Virus record (IMG/VR): IMGVR_UViG_3300045961_000126
Span: 1-38,449 of that record
DNA length: 38,449 nucleotides
Strand: one strand, 5' to 3'
Origin: a virus
A model generated the notes under the pieces. That model saw nothing but the letters and a program-made list of their open reading frames with translations. It made no database searches and was not told where the DNA came from. How positions within the stretch are numbered: the first letter of the stretch is position 1; each line of letters begins with the position of its first letter. The translations under genes and the position numbers were made by a program. Below are positions 11,411 through 17,319 of the stretch, one piece after another.

Positions 11411-12314
11411 GATTCTTGGTAGGATGAGAATACTCCTCTTAGTGACCTGTCTTTATTAGGATTATTTGTTCCCTAATTTTCCACCATCTTTTGAATGGTA
11501 TCAAGCCAATGCGGGTTATTTAAGTGAACCACTCTTTGAGTTACAAACTACTCTCAACTTAATCCGTCTCCTCAACCCTGCCGAGCTGATTCACACTTGC
11601 GGTGTTAGAAATTTTTCGGTTGAATCACTTGATTTTGGCTATTACAAGTGGCAATGGACAACCCATTACTGTGTACGCACCTTTCGTCTGCAACTGGTGA
11701 ACACTTTTGCTTTATAATTTGATTATAAGTTTTGCTTAAAAGGCAAGTCATAAAGTTTCGGTTTGTAGATGAATTCAGGTAGTGGTTCACCACTGGCTTC
11801 GTAACCTTTTGAACTACGAAATACCAAACTACCCGATGTATTATCCCTAATACCATATTTTAAGTCAACTAAGATATGTCGAACGTCTTGGTAGACATTA
11901 AGTAACTGTTCAGCGGCACCACCCGTTCTGAACACCTACAACCTCATTTACCTTTCGGTTTTAAGCTAACTCTAATATTGAATTACGCAATAATGTGAAG
12001 GGATTAAGTTCACACTTCTTACAAAAATTCTATGGATTATTCTTATTATCCTTCCGGACTCAACCCGACTATCTACTTAGCCAGATCATCCAACCATTTC
12101 GCTACGGAGTTACCCTCACTACTTCAGGTCAAATGATATTCCACTTGCCTACTCGAGCTCAATAACCTTTCGATTATTAAACCGCAGACAGGACAACCAA
12201 TCCCATCCACTTTATCCTACTTTCGTAGTTTATTTAACGACCATAGGCGGCCGTCTTGAACTTGTAGCTCGTCCGAAGACTTTAACCCGAAGGTTACTAC
12301 TCATTCATAAAATT
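11411..12314 (-). ncRNA. Giant structured RNA candidate (~900 nt), GOLLD/ROOL-like by context
   Basis: There is no convincing gene in this stretch. The minus strand is full of stable hairpins with GNRA or UUCG loops: AACC-TTCG-GGTT (12284-12295), GTC-TTCG-GAC (12271-12280), CTAC-GAAA-GTAG (12217-12228), AATAATC-GAAA-GGTTATT (12161-12178), AGTGG-TGAA-CCACT (11781-11794) and TTCGTA/TACGAA (11798-11820). A tRNA-like piece with loop GTTGAGT lies near 12055-12110. It has its own promoter (12356) and boxA (12315). The ornate giant RNAs GOLLD and ROOL are known from phages and often sit beside tRNA genes. The class call is an inference; no consensus match was computed. A 70-codon GTG frame at 11723-11935 overlaps it. 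Confidence 0.5.
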
Positions 12315-12333
12315 TTCAATATTTTCAAAGAAC
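12315..12333 (-). promoter_or_regulatory. boxA-like motif before the giant RNA candidate
   Basis: Minus strand GTTCTTTGAAAATATTGAA, 23 nt downstream of the -7 box at 12356. Confidence 0.55.
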
Positions 12334-12355
12334 TGTCGTTTTTTATTTGATGTTA

Positions 12356-12387
12356 CAAAGATACGAATAATTTTTGTAACTACCAAA
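12356..12387 (-). promoter_or_regulatory. Bacteroidota-type promoter for the giant RNA unit
   Basis: TTTG (12384-12387), 20-nt spacer, TATCTTTG (12356-12363). An A-tract lies upstream. The promoter-boxA cassette is nearly duplicated at 12632-12704. Confidence 0.8.
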
Positions 12388-12496
12388 TTTTTGAACAACT
12401 TTTTTTTTTAATTTTTTATTCCTTTCGGACTCCATACTCAAAACGTTTCATTTACAACTTGAAAAGTTTCTTTCTGGTGTCCTATTCAGAACGTTG

Positions 12497-12625
12497 TGGC
12501 GAGAGAAGGATTTGAACCTCCAATTAATAGCTTATGATTCTATTTGTTTTCCGATGAAACTAAATCTATTACTACTGTTGCCAGAGAAAGTCAGGCTTAG
12601 CGTTTCTTTTTTTAACTTTCTCGCC
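12497..12625 (-). tRNA. tRNA with CAT anticodon and 50-nt D-loop insertion
   Basis: Perfect acceptor GGCGAGA/TCTCGCC and T-arm GGAGG-TTCAAAT-CCTTC. The anticodon loop ATCATAA reads CAT on stem ATAGA/GCTAT (one mismatch). D-stem GTT/AAC is interrupted by an A-rich run and the 50-nt element at 12553-12602, then resumes at GGAAAAC. Confidence 0.7.
12553..12602 (-). repeat. 50-nt tRNA element, intact copy B
   Basis: Minus strand CGCTAAGCC...TTTAGTTTCATC. TTTCT, hairpin CTG-GCAA-CAG and TAGTAAT are as in the other copies. The outer stem GCTAA/TTAGT is kept with a G-U pair. Confidence 0.8.
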
Positions 12626-12631
12626 ATGTGT

Positions 12632-12650
12632 TTCAATATTTTTAAAGAAC
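12632..12650 (-). promoter_or_regulatory. boxA-like motif before the CAT tRNA with insertion
   Basis: Minus strand GTTCTTTAAAAATATTGAA, 6 nt before the tRNA 5' end. Confidence 0.55.
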
Positions 12651-12672
12651 TTTGTTGTTTTATTTCGGTGTA

Positions 12673-12704
12673 CAAAGATACATACAATTTTTGTAACTAC
12701 CAAA
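12673..12704 (-). promoter_or_regulatory. Bacteroidota-type promoter, second cassette copy
   Basis: TTTG (12701-12704), 20-nt spacer, TATCTTTG (12673-12680). Upstream and spacer bases are almost identical to the promoter at 12356. Confidence 0.8.
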
Positions 12705-12746
12705 TTTTTGAACAACTTTTTTTAATTTTTTTCCTTACGGAAATTG

Positions 12747-12868
12747 CGGGGATTGCTGGATTCGAACCAACTTGATTTTAGTGAAAGTAAAATTTATTTC
12801 CGAAGTAACTAATCTAATCACAACTGTTGCCAGAGAAAGTCTAGTTTAGTGTTTTTTGAATAATCCCC
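12747..12868 (-). tRNA. trnE-TTC: tRNA-Glu(TTC) with 50-nt D-loop insertion
   Basis: Acceptor GGGGATT/AATCCCC, anticodon arm TTTTA-CTTTCAC-TAAAA and T-arm GTTGG-TTCGAAT-CCAGC. The D-arm (TTC...GGAA) is split by the 50-nt element at 12802-12851. It is the third Glu(TTC) gene in the window. Confidence 0.75.
12802..12851 (-). repeat. 50-nt tRNA element, intact copy C
   Basis: Minus strand CACTAAACTAG...TTAGTTACTTC. Stem ACTAA/TTAGT, A-A mismatch, CTA/TAG, then TTTCT, hairpin CTG-GCAA-CAG, TTGTGAT. Confidence 0.8.
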
Positions 12869-12878
12869 AAGTGTTTTA

Positions 12879-12904
12879 AGTAAGAGAAAGTCTGACAGAG
12901 GTTA
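12879..12904 (-). repeat. 50-nt tRNA element, 5' half (after tRNA-Leu)
   Basis: Minus strand TAACCTCTGTCAGAC, TTTCT, CTTACT. CTTACT pairs with AGTAAG, TCA with TGA and TAACxTCT with AGAGTTA of the 3' half at 12983-13011. Confidence 0.7.
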
Positions 12905-12909
12905 TTTGT

Positions 12910-12982
12910 TGTATTTTGTGGGATTTGAACCCACGACTTAAAAATCCTAAATTTTTCGCCCTACCAACTGGGCTAAAAATAC
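12910..12982 (-). tRNA. trnL-TAG: tRNA-Leu(TAG), short variable loop, enclosed by a split 50-nt element
   Basis: Perfect acceptor GTATTTT/AAAATAC, anticodon arm AAAAA-TTTAGGA-TTTTT and T-arm GTGGG-TTCAAAT-CCCAC. The 3' half of the element ends exactly at nucleotide 1 and the 5' half follows the 3' end. The variable loop is short, unlike normal tRNA-Leu; a class II Leu(TAG) exists at 16825. Confidence 0.8.
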
Positions 12983-13011
12983 GAAGTAACTCTAATCAAT
13001 TACTACTTACT
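12983..13011 (-). repeat. 50-nt tRNA element, 3' half (before tRNA-Leu)
   Basis: Minus strand AGTAAG, TAGTAAT, TGAT, TAGAGTTACTTC, abutting G1 of the tRNA. Confidence 0.7.
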
Positions 13012-13016
13012 ATGTT

Positions 13017-13034
13017 TTCAATATTTTAAAGAAC
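13017..13034 (-). promoter_or_regulatory. boxA-like motif before tRNA-Leu
   Basis: Minus strand GTTCTTTAAAATATTGAA, just upstream of the element 3' half. Confidence 0.5.
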
Positions 13035-13043
13035 TAACTTTTG

Positions 13044-13241
13044 CACCGACGCAGGAACTCGAATCCATTTCAAACCCTAACATTTCCCTGTACATGGAAA
13101 AATCTGAGGTATCGGGATATACAACCTTTGTTCACGTTCATACTAGTATATTACTATCAGTTTGGAATATCTTTAGATATCATGGATAGACTCAAACATC
13201 CTTCTAACCTAGTTTACTTGTTACCCGACTTTCGCATCAGC
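13044..13241 (-). tRNA. tRNA-Tyr(GTA)-like, 198 nt, with long D-side insertion
   Basis: The ends pair at seven positions with wobbles (GCTGATG/CGTCGGT). Anticodon arm TTTCC-ATGTACA-GGGAA reads GTA. The T-arm is weak (GGA-TTCGAGT-TCC). About 120 extra nt lie before the anticodon arm, closed by TCGGG/CCCGA and holding GTTTG/CAAAC, ATATC-TAAA-GATAT and CTGATAGTAAT, which resembles the 50-nt element with a longer apical hairpin. boxA abuts the 5' end. Confidence 0.55.
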
Positions 13242-13253
13242 ATTTTAAAGAAC
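13241..13253 (-). promoter_or_regulatory. boxA-like motif abutting the Tyr-like RNA
   Basis: Minus strand GTTCTTTAAAATG, whose last bases are the first bases of the RNA. Confidence 0.5.
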
Positions 13254-13282
13254 TTTGTTGGTTTAAATAATAAACTAACTTG

Positions 13283-13356
13283 TAGCGGGGGAAGGATTCG
13301 AACCTCCGACCTTTAGGTTATGAGCCTAACGAGCTACCATCTGCTGCCACCCCACA
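13283..13356 (-). tRNA. trnM-CAT: tRNA-Met(CAT)
   Basis: Anticodon arm TTAGG-CTCATAA-CCTAA and T-arm GGAGG-TTCGAAT-CCTTC. Acceptor TGTGGGG/CCCCGCT pairs at 6 of 7 positions. Confidence 0.87.
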
Positions 13357-13376
13357 ATGTATTTTTTAATCGTGTA

Positions 13377-13408
13377 CAAATATACAACTAATTTTTCATT
13401 CTACCAAA
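13377..13408 (-). promoter_or_regulatory. Bacteroidota-type promoter for the tRNA-Met unit
   Basis: TTTG (13405-13408), 20-nt spacer, TATATTTG (13377-13384). It lies between the GIY-YIG/HTH gene and tRNA-Met. Confidence 0.8.
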
Positions 13409-13465
13409 TCTTTTGTTACTTATTTTACACAAAAACGTCAATTTTGCGTAATATATTTCACTTTA

Positions 13466-14029
13466 TCAATTTTTTCGTCTGGCTCTTTCGCTTAAACTTT
13501 TGGTTAATATATCAATACCTTTAAGTGTTCTGACATATTTTCTTATTATTTCAAAATTTACGTTTTCACCTTTTTCTGCCAATGAAATAGTACTACGACT
13601 GACACCCATTTCTTTAGCCATTTGTTCTTGTGTAAAATTCCTATATAGTCTTTCGTTTTTAAGAATTGTTGGAATCTTACTGGTTAATCTAACCATAGTA
13701 TTGAATTCTTCTTCATCTTCATCAGTTCTAACTTTATTTAATGAAAGTTCTTTTGATTTAATATTTAAAAGATTAGGATTAATGTTATAGTAATGATTAA
13801 TCCAATATTTTTCTCTTTCTGATAAATCATCAATGTTATCAACTTCTTCAATTAAATCTACAATAGGATATAACCAATTTTCATTTAACTCTTTTACCCA
13901 TTCATTAACTCTATCTGAATGTGATTGAGTCAAATGTGATAAAGCTCTTTTAGAGCCTACTGTGCTTTTACCTATATACTGATAAACGTCATTTCTTGGG
14001 TCACGAAGACCATAAATTATATTTTCCAT
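13466..14029 (-). CDS. GIY-YIG nuclease fused to an XRE-type HTH domain
   Basis: The protein has 187 residues. The N-terminus IIYGLRDPRNDVYQYIGKSTVG (residues about 4-25) is a GIY-YIG core, followed by EREKYWINHYYNINPNLLN, the conserved Glu-helix region of the family. The C-terminal third, NERLYRNFTQEQMAKEMGVSRSTISLAEKG (about 128-157), is a clear HTH_3/XRE helix-turn-helix. The HTH may give site specificity or autoregulation. It is likely a mobile nuclease inserted in the RNA island. Promoter at 14050-14080. Confidence 0.85.
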   Translation of the reverse strand: MENIIYGLRDPRNDVYQYIGKSTVGSKRALSHLTQSHSDRVNEWVKELNENWLYPIVDLIEEVDNIDDLSEREKYWINHYYNINPNLLNIKSKELSLNKVRTDEDEEEFNTMVRLTSKIPTILKNERLYRNFTQEQMAKEMGVSRSTISLAEKGENVNFEIIRKYVRTLKGIDILTKSLSERARRKN

Positions 14030-14049
14030 ATTGAATGATATTTAATACA

Positions 14050-14080
14050 TAAATATACAATTTTTTATGGAAAATACAAA
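14050..14080 (-). promoter_or_regulatory. Bacteroidota-type promoter for the GIY-YIG/HTH gene
   Basis: TTTG (14077-14080), 19-nt spacer, TATATTTA (14050-14057) on the minus strand. Confidence 0.6.
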
Positions 14081-14107
14081 ATTTTTAGTTAATGAGTGAA
14101 AAAACAA

Positions 14108-14329
14108 TCATTTCCATTGTGTTTTTCTATTATGTTTCCAAGTACGATACATTCTTACTTGATAACTCATTAGACGTTTCCCCGAATTTTTAAAACCTGG
14201 TCTCCATTTTGGATAGAAATGAATTCCTTCATCCCAATATGGATCAAAGTAATCCGGTTTAGTCACAATGTTGTACTCTTTTCGACAAGTTGTTGTCCTT
14301 GCCTCTTTAGATTTTTTAAATGGTTTCAT
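14108..14329 (-). CDS. Hypothetical basic protein, 73 aa
   Basis: It is rich in Lys/Arg and aromatics (KPDYFDPYWDEGIHFYPKW, then YRTWKHNRKTQWK at the end), suggesting nucleic-acid contact. Its C-terminal aromatic-basic tail resembles that of the 100-aa protein at 16467 (KNKKQWMDK). No family is recognised. It lies between an insertion-bearing tRNA and a GIY-YIG gene. Confidence 0.55.
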   Translation of the reverse strand: MKPFKKSKEARTTTCRKEYNIVTKPDYFDPYWDEGIHFYPKWRPGFKNSGKRLMSYQVRMYRTWKHNRKTQWK

Positions 14330-14398
14330 AATATTAAGTTATTTAAACCTAATACCCATAAAACCTTGTAAATCCTTTTTTCATTGTTTATAATTTTG

Positions 14399-14591
14399 TA
14401 CCGATGGAGGGACTCGAACCTACAACCCTTCAAAATCATTTTACTACCTTGCGTTAGATGCACCTTAATAACAAGTGTTCAAAATCATCATCTACATCAG
14501 ATTACGTTGTATCTTCACGCGATTAAATACAATTTCATCTTCACGTTCCACTTTATCAGAGTGGCGCTCTAACCAATTGAGCTACATCGGC
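14399..14591 (-). tRNA. trnI-GAT: tRNA-Ile(GAT) with ~125-nt insertion in the variable region
   Basis: Acceptor GCCGATG/CATCGGT, D-arm GCTC/GAGC and anticodon arm CCACT-CTGATAA-AGTGG are canonical. After the anticodon arm come about 125 nt before the T-arm (GTAGG-TTCGAGT-CCCTC, imperfect). The insertion contains hairpins (TTGTAT/ATACAA, CACTT/AGGTG) and direct repeats (CGTGAAGAT twice, ATGATTTTGAA twice). It has no 50-nt element. Confidence 0.65.
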
Positions 14592-14869
14592 ATATTTTTA
14601 TTTTCTCGATTCTTACCTAAATGGTAACCATCACAAAAAATACATTTGTAAACGGAAAAATGTACACCCCTTTTCTTTTTTAAAGATTCGGCAGCTTTTA
14701 ATGCCGATTCTTTGGTGTTATACATTACTTTTAATTGTCCGTTATCTTGTCTAATATGGGAATTAATATGGAACAAACCCCAAGCATTTCCCGTAATAAA
14801 GAAATTCCTAAAAGCTCTTTTAAACGGGCCTTGTTCTTTTATTCCTAATATTAAATTCCTTAGTTTCAT
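14582..14869 (-). CDS. Hypothetical protein, 95 aa, with C-terminal Cys pair
   Basis: The N-terminus is basic (MKLRNLILGIKEQGPFKRAF). The C-terminus reads FSVYKCIFCDGYHLGKN, a CxxC followed by Gly-Tyr-His, like half of a zinc ribbon. The middle has a Lys-rich helix (ALKAAESLKKKRG). The stop codon lies 10 nt inside tRNA-Ile. The start overlaps the end of the upstream gene by 4 nt, so the pair is translationally coupled. No function is recognised. Confidence 0.65.
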   Translation of the reverse strand: MKLRNLILGIKEQGPFKRAFRNFFITGNAWGLFHINSHIRQDNGQLKVMYNTKESALKAAESLKKKRGVHFSVYKCIFCDGYHLGKNRENKNMPM

Positions 14870-15387
14870 TTCAATTTCAATTTAATTATTGTAAAATAAT
14901 CTTCTTCATCGTAAATTTCGATATCTTCAGATTCAAGACTATAATTACAATGGTCACAATCCCATAAAGAAGTTATTAGTCCTGTTTTAAATTTATCCAT
15001 ATCACGAATATTCAAAAGTTTTTCGTGACAAATTAATGGATTTGGAAGATATTTAACTTTTAGAAATTCTCTATATTCTTGAAGTTCTTTCCATTCATCT
15101 CTAGCGTTAATTACCCCAGATTTACATCTTTCATACCATTTTTTATCTAAACGATTATATTCACGTTGTTCGTCAGATGATACTAAAATTTCTTTTCTTG
15201 TTCCACCTTCAACACTTAATGTTGGAAGAAAACGGTTAACGATATCTTCACCAACAAAATAACCTAACTGATATTCGGCGGTTAAACTTTTTTTATAGTT
15301 TTCACGTTTTTGTTTTGCTTGTTTTTGCCATTCAGGGTCATTTATTTTTTTCATTAAACGACTAACAACATCACTTTTTTCTTTCAT
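14866..15387 (-). CDS. Hypothetical protein, 173 aa
   Basis: A charged, largely helical protein: KKINDPEWQKQAKQKRENYKK near the start, DEQREYNRLDKKWYERCKSG in the middle and a C-terminal WDCDHCNYSLE segment with a CxxC-like pair. It overlaps the 95-aa gene by 4 nt. No family is recognised; metal binding by the Cys pair is possible. Confidence 0.65.
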   Translation of the reverse strand: MKEKSDVVSRLMKKINDPEWQKQAKQKRENYKKSLTAEYQLGYFVGEDIVNRFLPTLSVEGGTRKEILVSSDEQREYNRLDKKWYERCKSGVINARDEWKELQEYREFLKVKYLPNPLICHEKLLNIRDMDKFKTGLITSLWDCDHCNYSLESEDIEIYDEEDYFTIIKLKLK

Positions 15388-15447
15388 AAATTAAAGCTCA
15401 TTTGGTTACTAAATACGGCTCATATTTTGATGATTTTGAGCCAGAAA

Positions 15448-16182
15448 TTAAATAATTGATCTTCCTTTTAATTTTACAATGTCAGATTTTTTATTATCTG
15501 CGTTATAATGGTAAAATCTACCAAAAAAATGATCAGTAATCGGGTTGTTAAAAATTCTTGTGAATTTTATTCCAGCCTTATACGCACTTCCATGAATTAA
15601 TAGACCTTCCATCGAACCTTTTTTTCCTGTTAATGAATCAGGTTGAGGCGTATCTAACGTTTCTTTATAAAACGTTTCCCAATTTTCCATTAATTCATTC
15701 TTAACCTTTTCATCAGTTATTTTAAAAATTATGATGTGTTCAAACAAATGTAATAAACCATCATAACCACCTGTTAAATCGTATATTCTTTTCTGATATG
15801 TATGAAATAAATTTAAATCAAATCCTTGGATAATGTCACAATACATTCCATCTTCAATATCGTTTAATCTAGTGAAATCAACACTATTAATTGATGTGTC
15901 ACCATGATATAAAACGTGTTCAATAATATCGGTATCCATAATGACAATTACGTCACATTCTTTAAAAGCTACTTCAACTGATTTCCTTTTTAAATTGTAA
16001 TTAAAAGGTTCATCGATTTTAATAACCTCGACATTATCCATATTATTGAATTCATCAACAGAATCAGTTCCGACAAAAAATTTTATATCTTTTTTATAGA
16101 ACTTCATATTGTTAATCAAAAAAATACACTCTTTAATATGTTCTTCACCGTAAGCTAATAAACAAATTCCTATTTTTTTCAT
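15448..16182 (-). CDS. Glycosyltransferase-like protein (GT-A type), 244 aa
   Basis: The start is set at ATG 16182 (MKKIGICLLAYGEEH); the upstream ATG is inside the -7 box. The fold reads as a nucleotide-sugar transferase: the first strand IGICLLAYG, a helix ECIFLINNMKFY, KFFVGTDS, then VDVIVIMDTDIIEH (about 88-101), a D-x-D motif that binds metal and the nucleotide sugar. Later LHLFEHIIIF and GSAYKAGIKF fit the acceptor side. Possible roles are modification of phage DNA, a phage structural sugar or a host glycan; nothing in the neighbourhood decides. A weak promoter is at 16187. Confidence 0.6.
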   Translation of the reverse strand: MKKIGICLLAYGEEHIKECIFLINNMKFYKKDIKFFVGTDSVDEFNNMDNVEVIKIDEPFNYNLKRKSVEVAFKECDVIVIMDTDIIEHVLYHGDTSINSVDFTRLNDIEDGMYCDIIQGFDLNLFHTYQKRIYDLTGGYDGLLHLFEHIIIFKITDEKVKNELMENWETFYKETLDTPQPDSLTGKKGSMEGLLIHGSAYKAGIKFTRIFNNPITDHFFGRFYHYNADNKKSDIVKLKGRSII

Positions 16183-16186
16183 GATA

Positions 16187-16194
16187 CAAATATA
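16187..16194 (-). promoter_or_regulatory. -7 box (TATATTTG) for the glycosyltransferase-like gene
   Basis: TATATTTG 5 nt upstream of the chosen ATG; the -33 region is poor. The transcript would be nearly leaderless. Confidence 0.45.
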
Positions 16195-16223
16195 CAAAAA
16201 AAATTGAAATTAAAAAAGTCTTG

Positions 16224-16312
16224 TGAGGTTGGAAGGATTCGAACCTCCAATGTTTACCCTACGGGAACAGATTTACAGTCTGTCACTACACCACCATCGT
16301 AGCCGCAACCCC
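16224..16312 (-). tRNA. trnY-GTA: tRNA-Tyr(GTA)
   Basis: Acceptor GGGGTTG/CAACCTC, anticodon arm ACAGA-CTGTAAA-TCTGT, a class II variable arm (TCCCGTAGGGTAAA) and T-arm TGGAGG-TTCGAAT-CCTTCC. Confidence 0.92.
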
Positions 16313-16316
16313 AAAT

Positions 16317-16370
16317 TTTGAATTTCTACGCTTCCGTACGCTCCCTACGGTCTATAAAATTCTAACAGTC
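16317..16370 (-). repeat. Recurrent structured tRNA spacer, copy 3
   Basis: Minus strand GACTGTTAGAATTTTATAG, hairpin CCGTA/TACGG, GAAGCGTAGAAATTC. GAATTT pairs with AAATTC. Confidence 0.5.
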
Positions 16371-16378
16371 TGTCCGGG

Positions 16379-16459
16379 TGGGCCTAGAGGGACTCGAACC
16401 CCCAAGCGATTAAGACTTGATTTACAGTCAAGCGAGCCAACCAATTGCTCAATAGACCC
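16379..16459 (-). tRNA. trnY-GTA: tRNA-Tyr(GTA), second copy
   Basis: Acceptor GGGTCTA/TAGGCCC, anticodon arm CTTGA-CTGTAAA-TCAAG and a class II variable arm. Confidence 0.9.
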
Positions 16460-16466
16460 ATTCTTA

Positions 16467-16769
16467 CTACCAAACAATTTTGACGAATTCCCACGACCAA
16501 TTTTTTTTAATAATGTGTCTTATAGGTTTATCCATCCATTGTTTTTTATTTTTCGAAACTAGTTTCCAATTTGGATTTCTTAGACTATCATTTCTACGGC
16601 CACCGTAGTCACCATATAATTTATGATCTAAATTGTCACCTAAATGATAACGACACCAACTACAACTAATTTCGCCAGTTTGATCCAAATAACGTTTACG
16701 AACTCTGTTATATTCATAACGATTCGTAGTTTCATCCATGATTTTTTTTGCTTTCATAACTTCTAACAT
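16467..16769 (-). CDS. Hypothetical protein, 100 aa, with CxxC
   Basis: It contains SCSWCRYHLGDN (about residues 35-46) and a basic, aromatic C-terminal half (NPNWKLVSKNKKQWMDK). The combination of CxxC, His and Asn is faintly reminiscent of zinc-binding nuclease fragments but lacks a full HNH. The stop is 7 nt from tRNA-Tyr. A later ATG (MKAKK, residue 5) is an equally good start. Confidence 0.55.
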   Translation of the reverse strand: MLEVMKAKKIMDETTNRYEYNRVRKRYLDQTGEISCSWCRYHLGDNLDHKLYGDYGGRRNDSLRNPNWKLVSKNKKQWMDKPIRHIIKKNWSWEFVKIVW

Positions 16770-16824
16770 TTGTGTTAGAAGACAGATGCCCTTTCGTTTC
16801 TTTTCATCGTTTTTCCTTTTTGTG

Positions 16825-16905
16825 TGACCCCGGAGAGACTCGAACTCTCACGCCTTTCGGCACTAGATCCTAAGTCTAGCGTGTCTACCATTCCACCACG
16901 GGGCC
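16825..16905 (-). tRNA. trnL-TAG: tRNA-Leu(TAG)
   Basis: Acceptor GGCCCCG/CGGGGTC, anticodon arm CTAGA-CTTAGGA-TCTAG and a class II variable arm GCCGAAAGGC. Confidence 0.92.
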
Positions 16906-16941
16906 AAAAGTAGGAGGACTTTCACCCCCTAAGTTGTTTCT

Positions 16942-17148
16942 TTACGGCATTAACCTGAAAGTTTTCAATTTACTTTCTAAGGTTTTATTACCTAACCAAT
17001 ACGTGTATTCATCAGCCTTTTTATAAGCTTCGAATTGCGATATGGCTTTAACATAAAAACTTGTGGTTTCACCACTCGTAAGGGTGAACTCCACCAACCA
17101 ATATTTCATTGGTTGTTTCGGATTGTTCTTGGATTTTTCCATTTTCAT
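16942..17148 (-). CDS. Hypothetical protein, 68 aa
   Basis: A single small alpha/beta domain: KYWLVEFTLTSGETTSFYVKAISQFEAYKKADEY, with two strands and a helix, then a basic end. The pattern resembles small phage proteins with a strand-strand-helix plan, but no name fits. It sits between tRNA-Gly and tRNA-Leu in the same direction. ATG at residue 3 (MEKSK) is an alternative start. Confidence 0.5.
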   Translation of the reverse strand: MKMEKSKNNPKQPMKYWLVEFTLTSGETTSFYVKAISQFEAYKKADEYTYWLGNKTLESKLKTFRLMP

Positions 17149-17206
17149 AACCAGTAAGAACTACCTGGCTACGATGAATTTACCTTTTTCATGTTAATCA
17201 ATTTTG

Positions 17207-17280
17207 TGCAGGTAACCGGAATCGAACCGGCTCTATTCCAGCTTGGAAGGCTGGCGCACCACCATTTATGCGTCACCTGC
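17207..17280 (-). tRNA. trnG-TCC: tRNA-Gly(TCC)
   Basis: Acceptor GCAGGTG/TACCTGC, anticodon arm CCAGC-CTTCCAA-GCTGG and T-arm GCCGG-TTCGATT-CCGGT. Confidence 0.92.
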
Positions 17281-17319
17281 GTTTGTGATGGTTTTGTGAA
17301 GATGACCATCGGCACCTTG

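Noticed and set aside
11723-11935. 70-codon GTG-start frame within the giant RNA candidate (…EFIYKPKLYDLPFKQNL)
   Set aside because: It has no ATG, an in-frame stop directly upstream of the GTG, and it spans several perfect hairpins. The peptide looks plausible, so it stays as an alternative, but RNA structure explains the region better.
12035-12115. Extra tRNA gene near 12050-12115
   Set aside because: The T-loop GTTGAGT lacks one base, the T-stem is only three clean pairs, and no acceptor pairs. Treated as part of the giant RNA candidate.
11411-12314. tmRNA, RNase P RNA or SRP RNA
   Set aside because: There is no tag frame with a tRNA-like end, no RNase P core string, and the GTCCGGAAGGA hairpin near 12050 lacks the SRP asymmetric loop.
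11002-13241. Group I or group II intron as explanation for the tRNA insertions
   Set aside because: The insertions are 50-150 nt, and I could not find the P/Q/R/S core of group I or domain V of group II.
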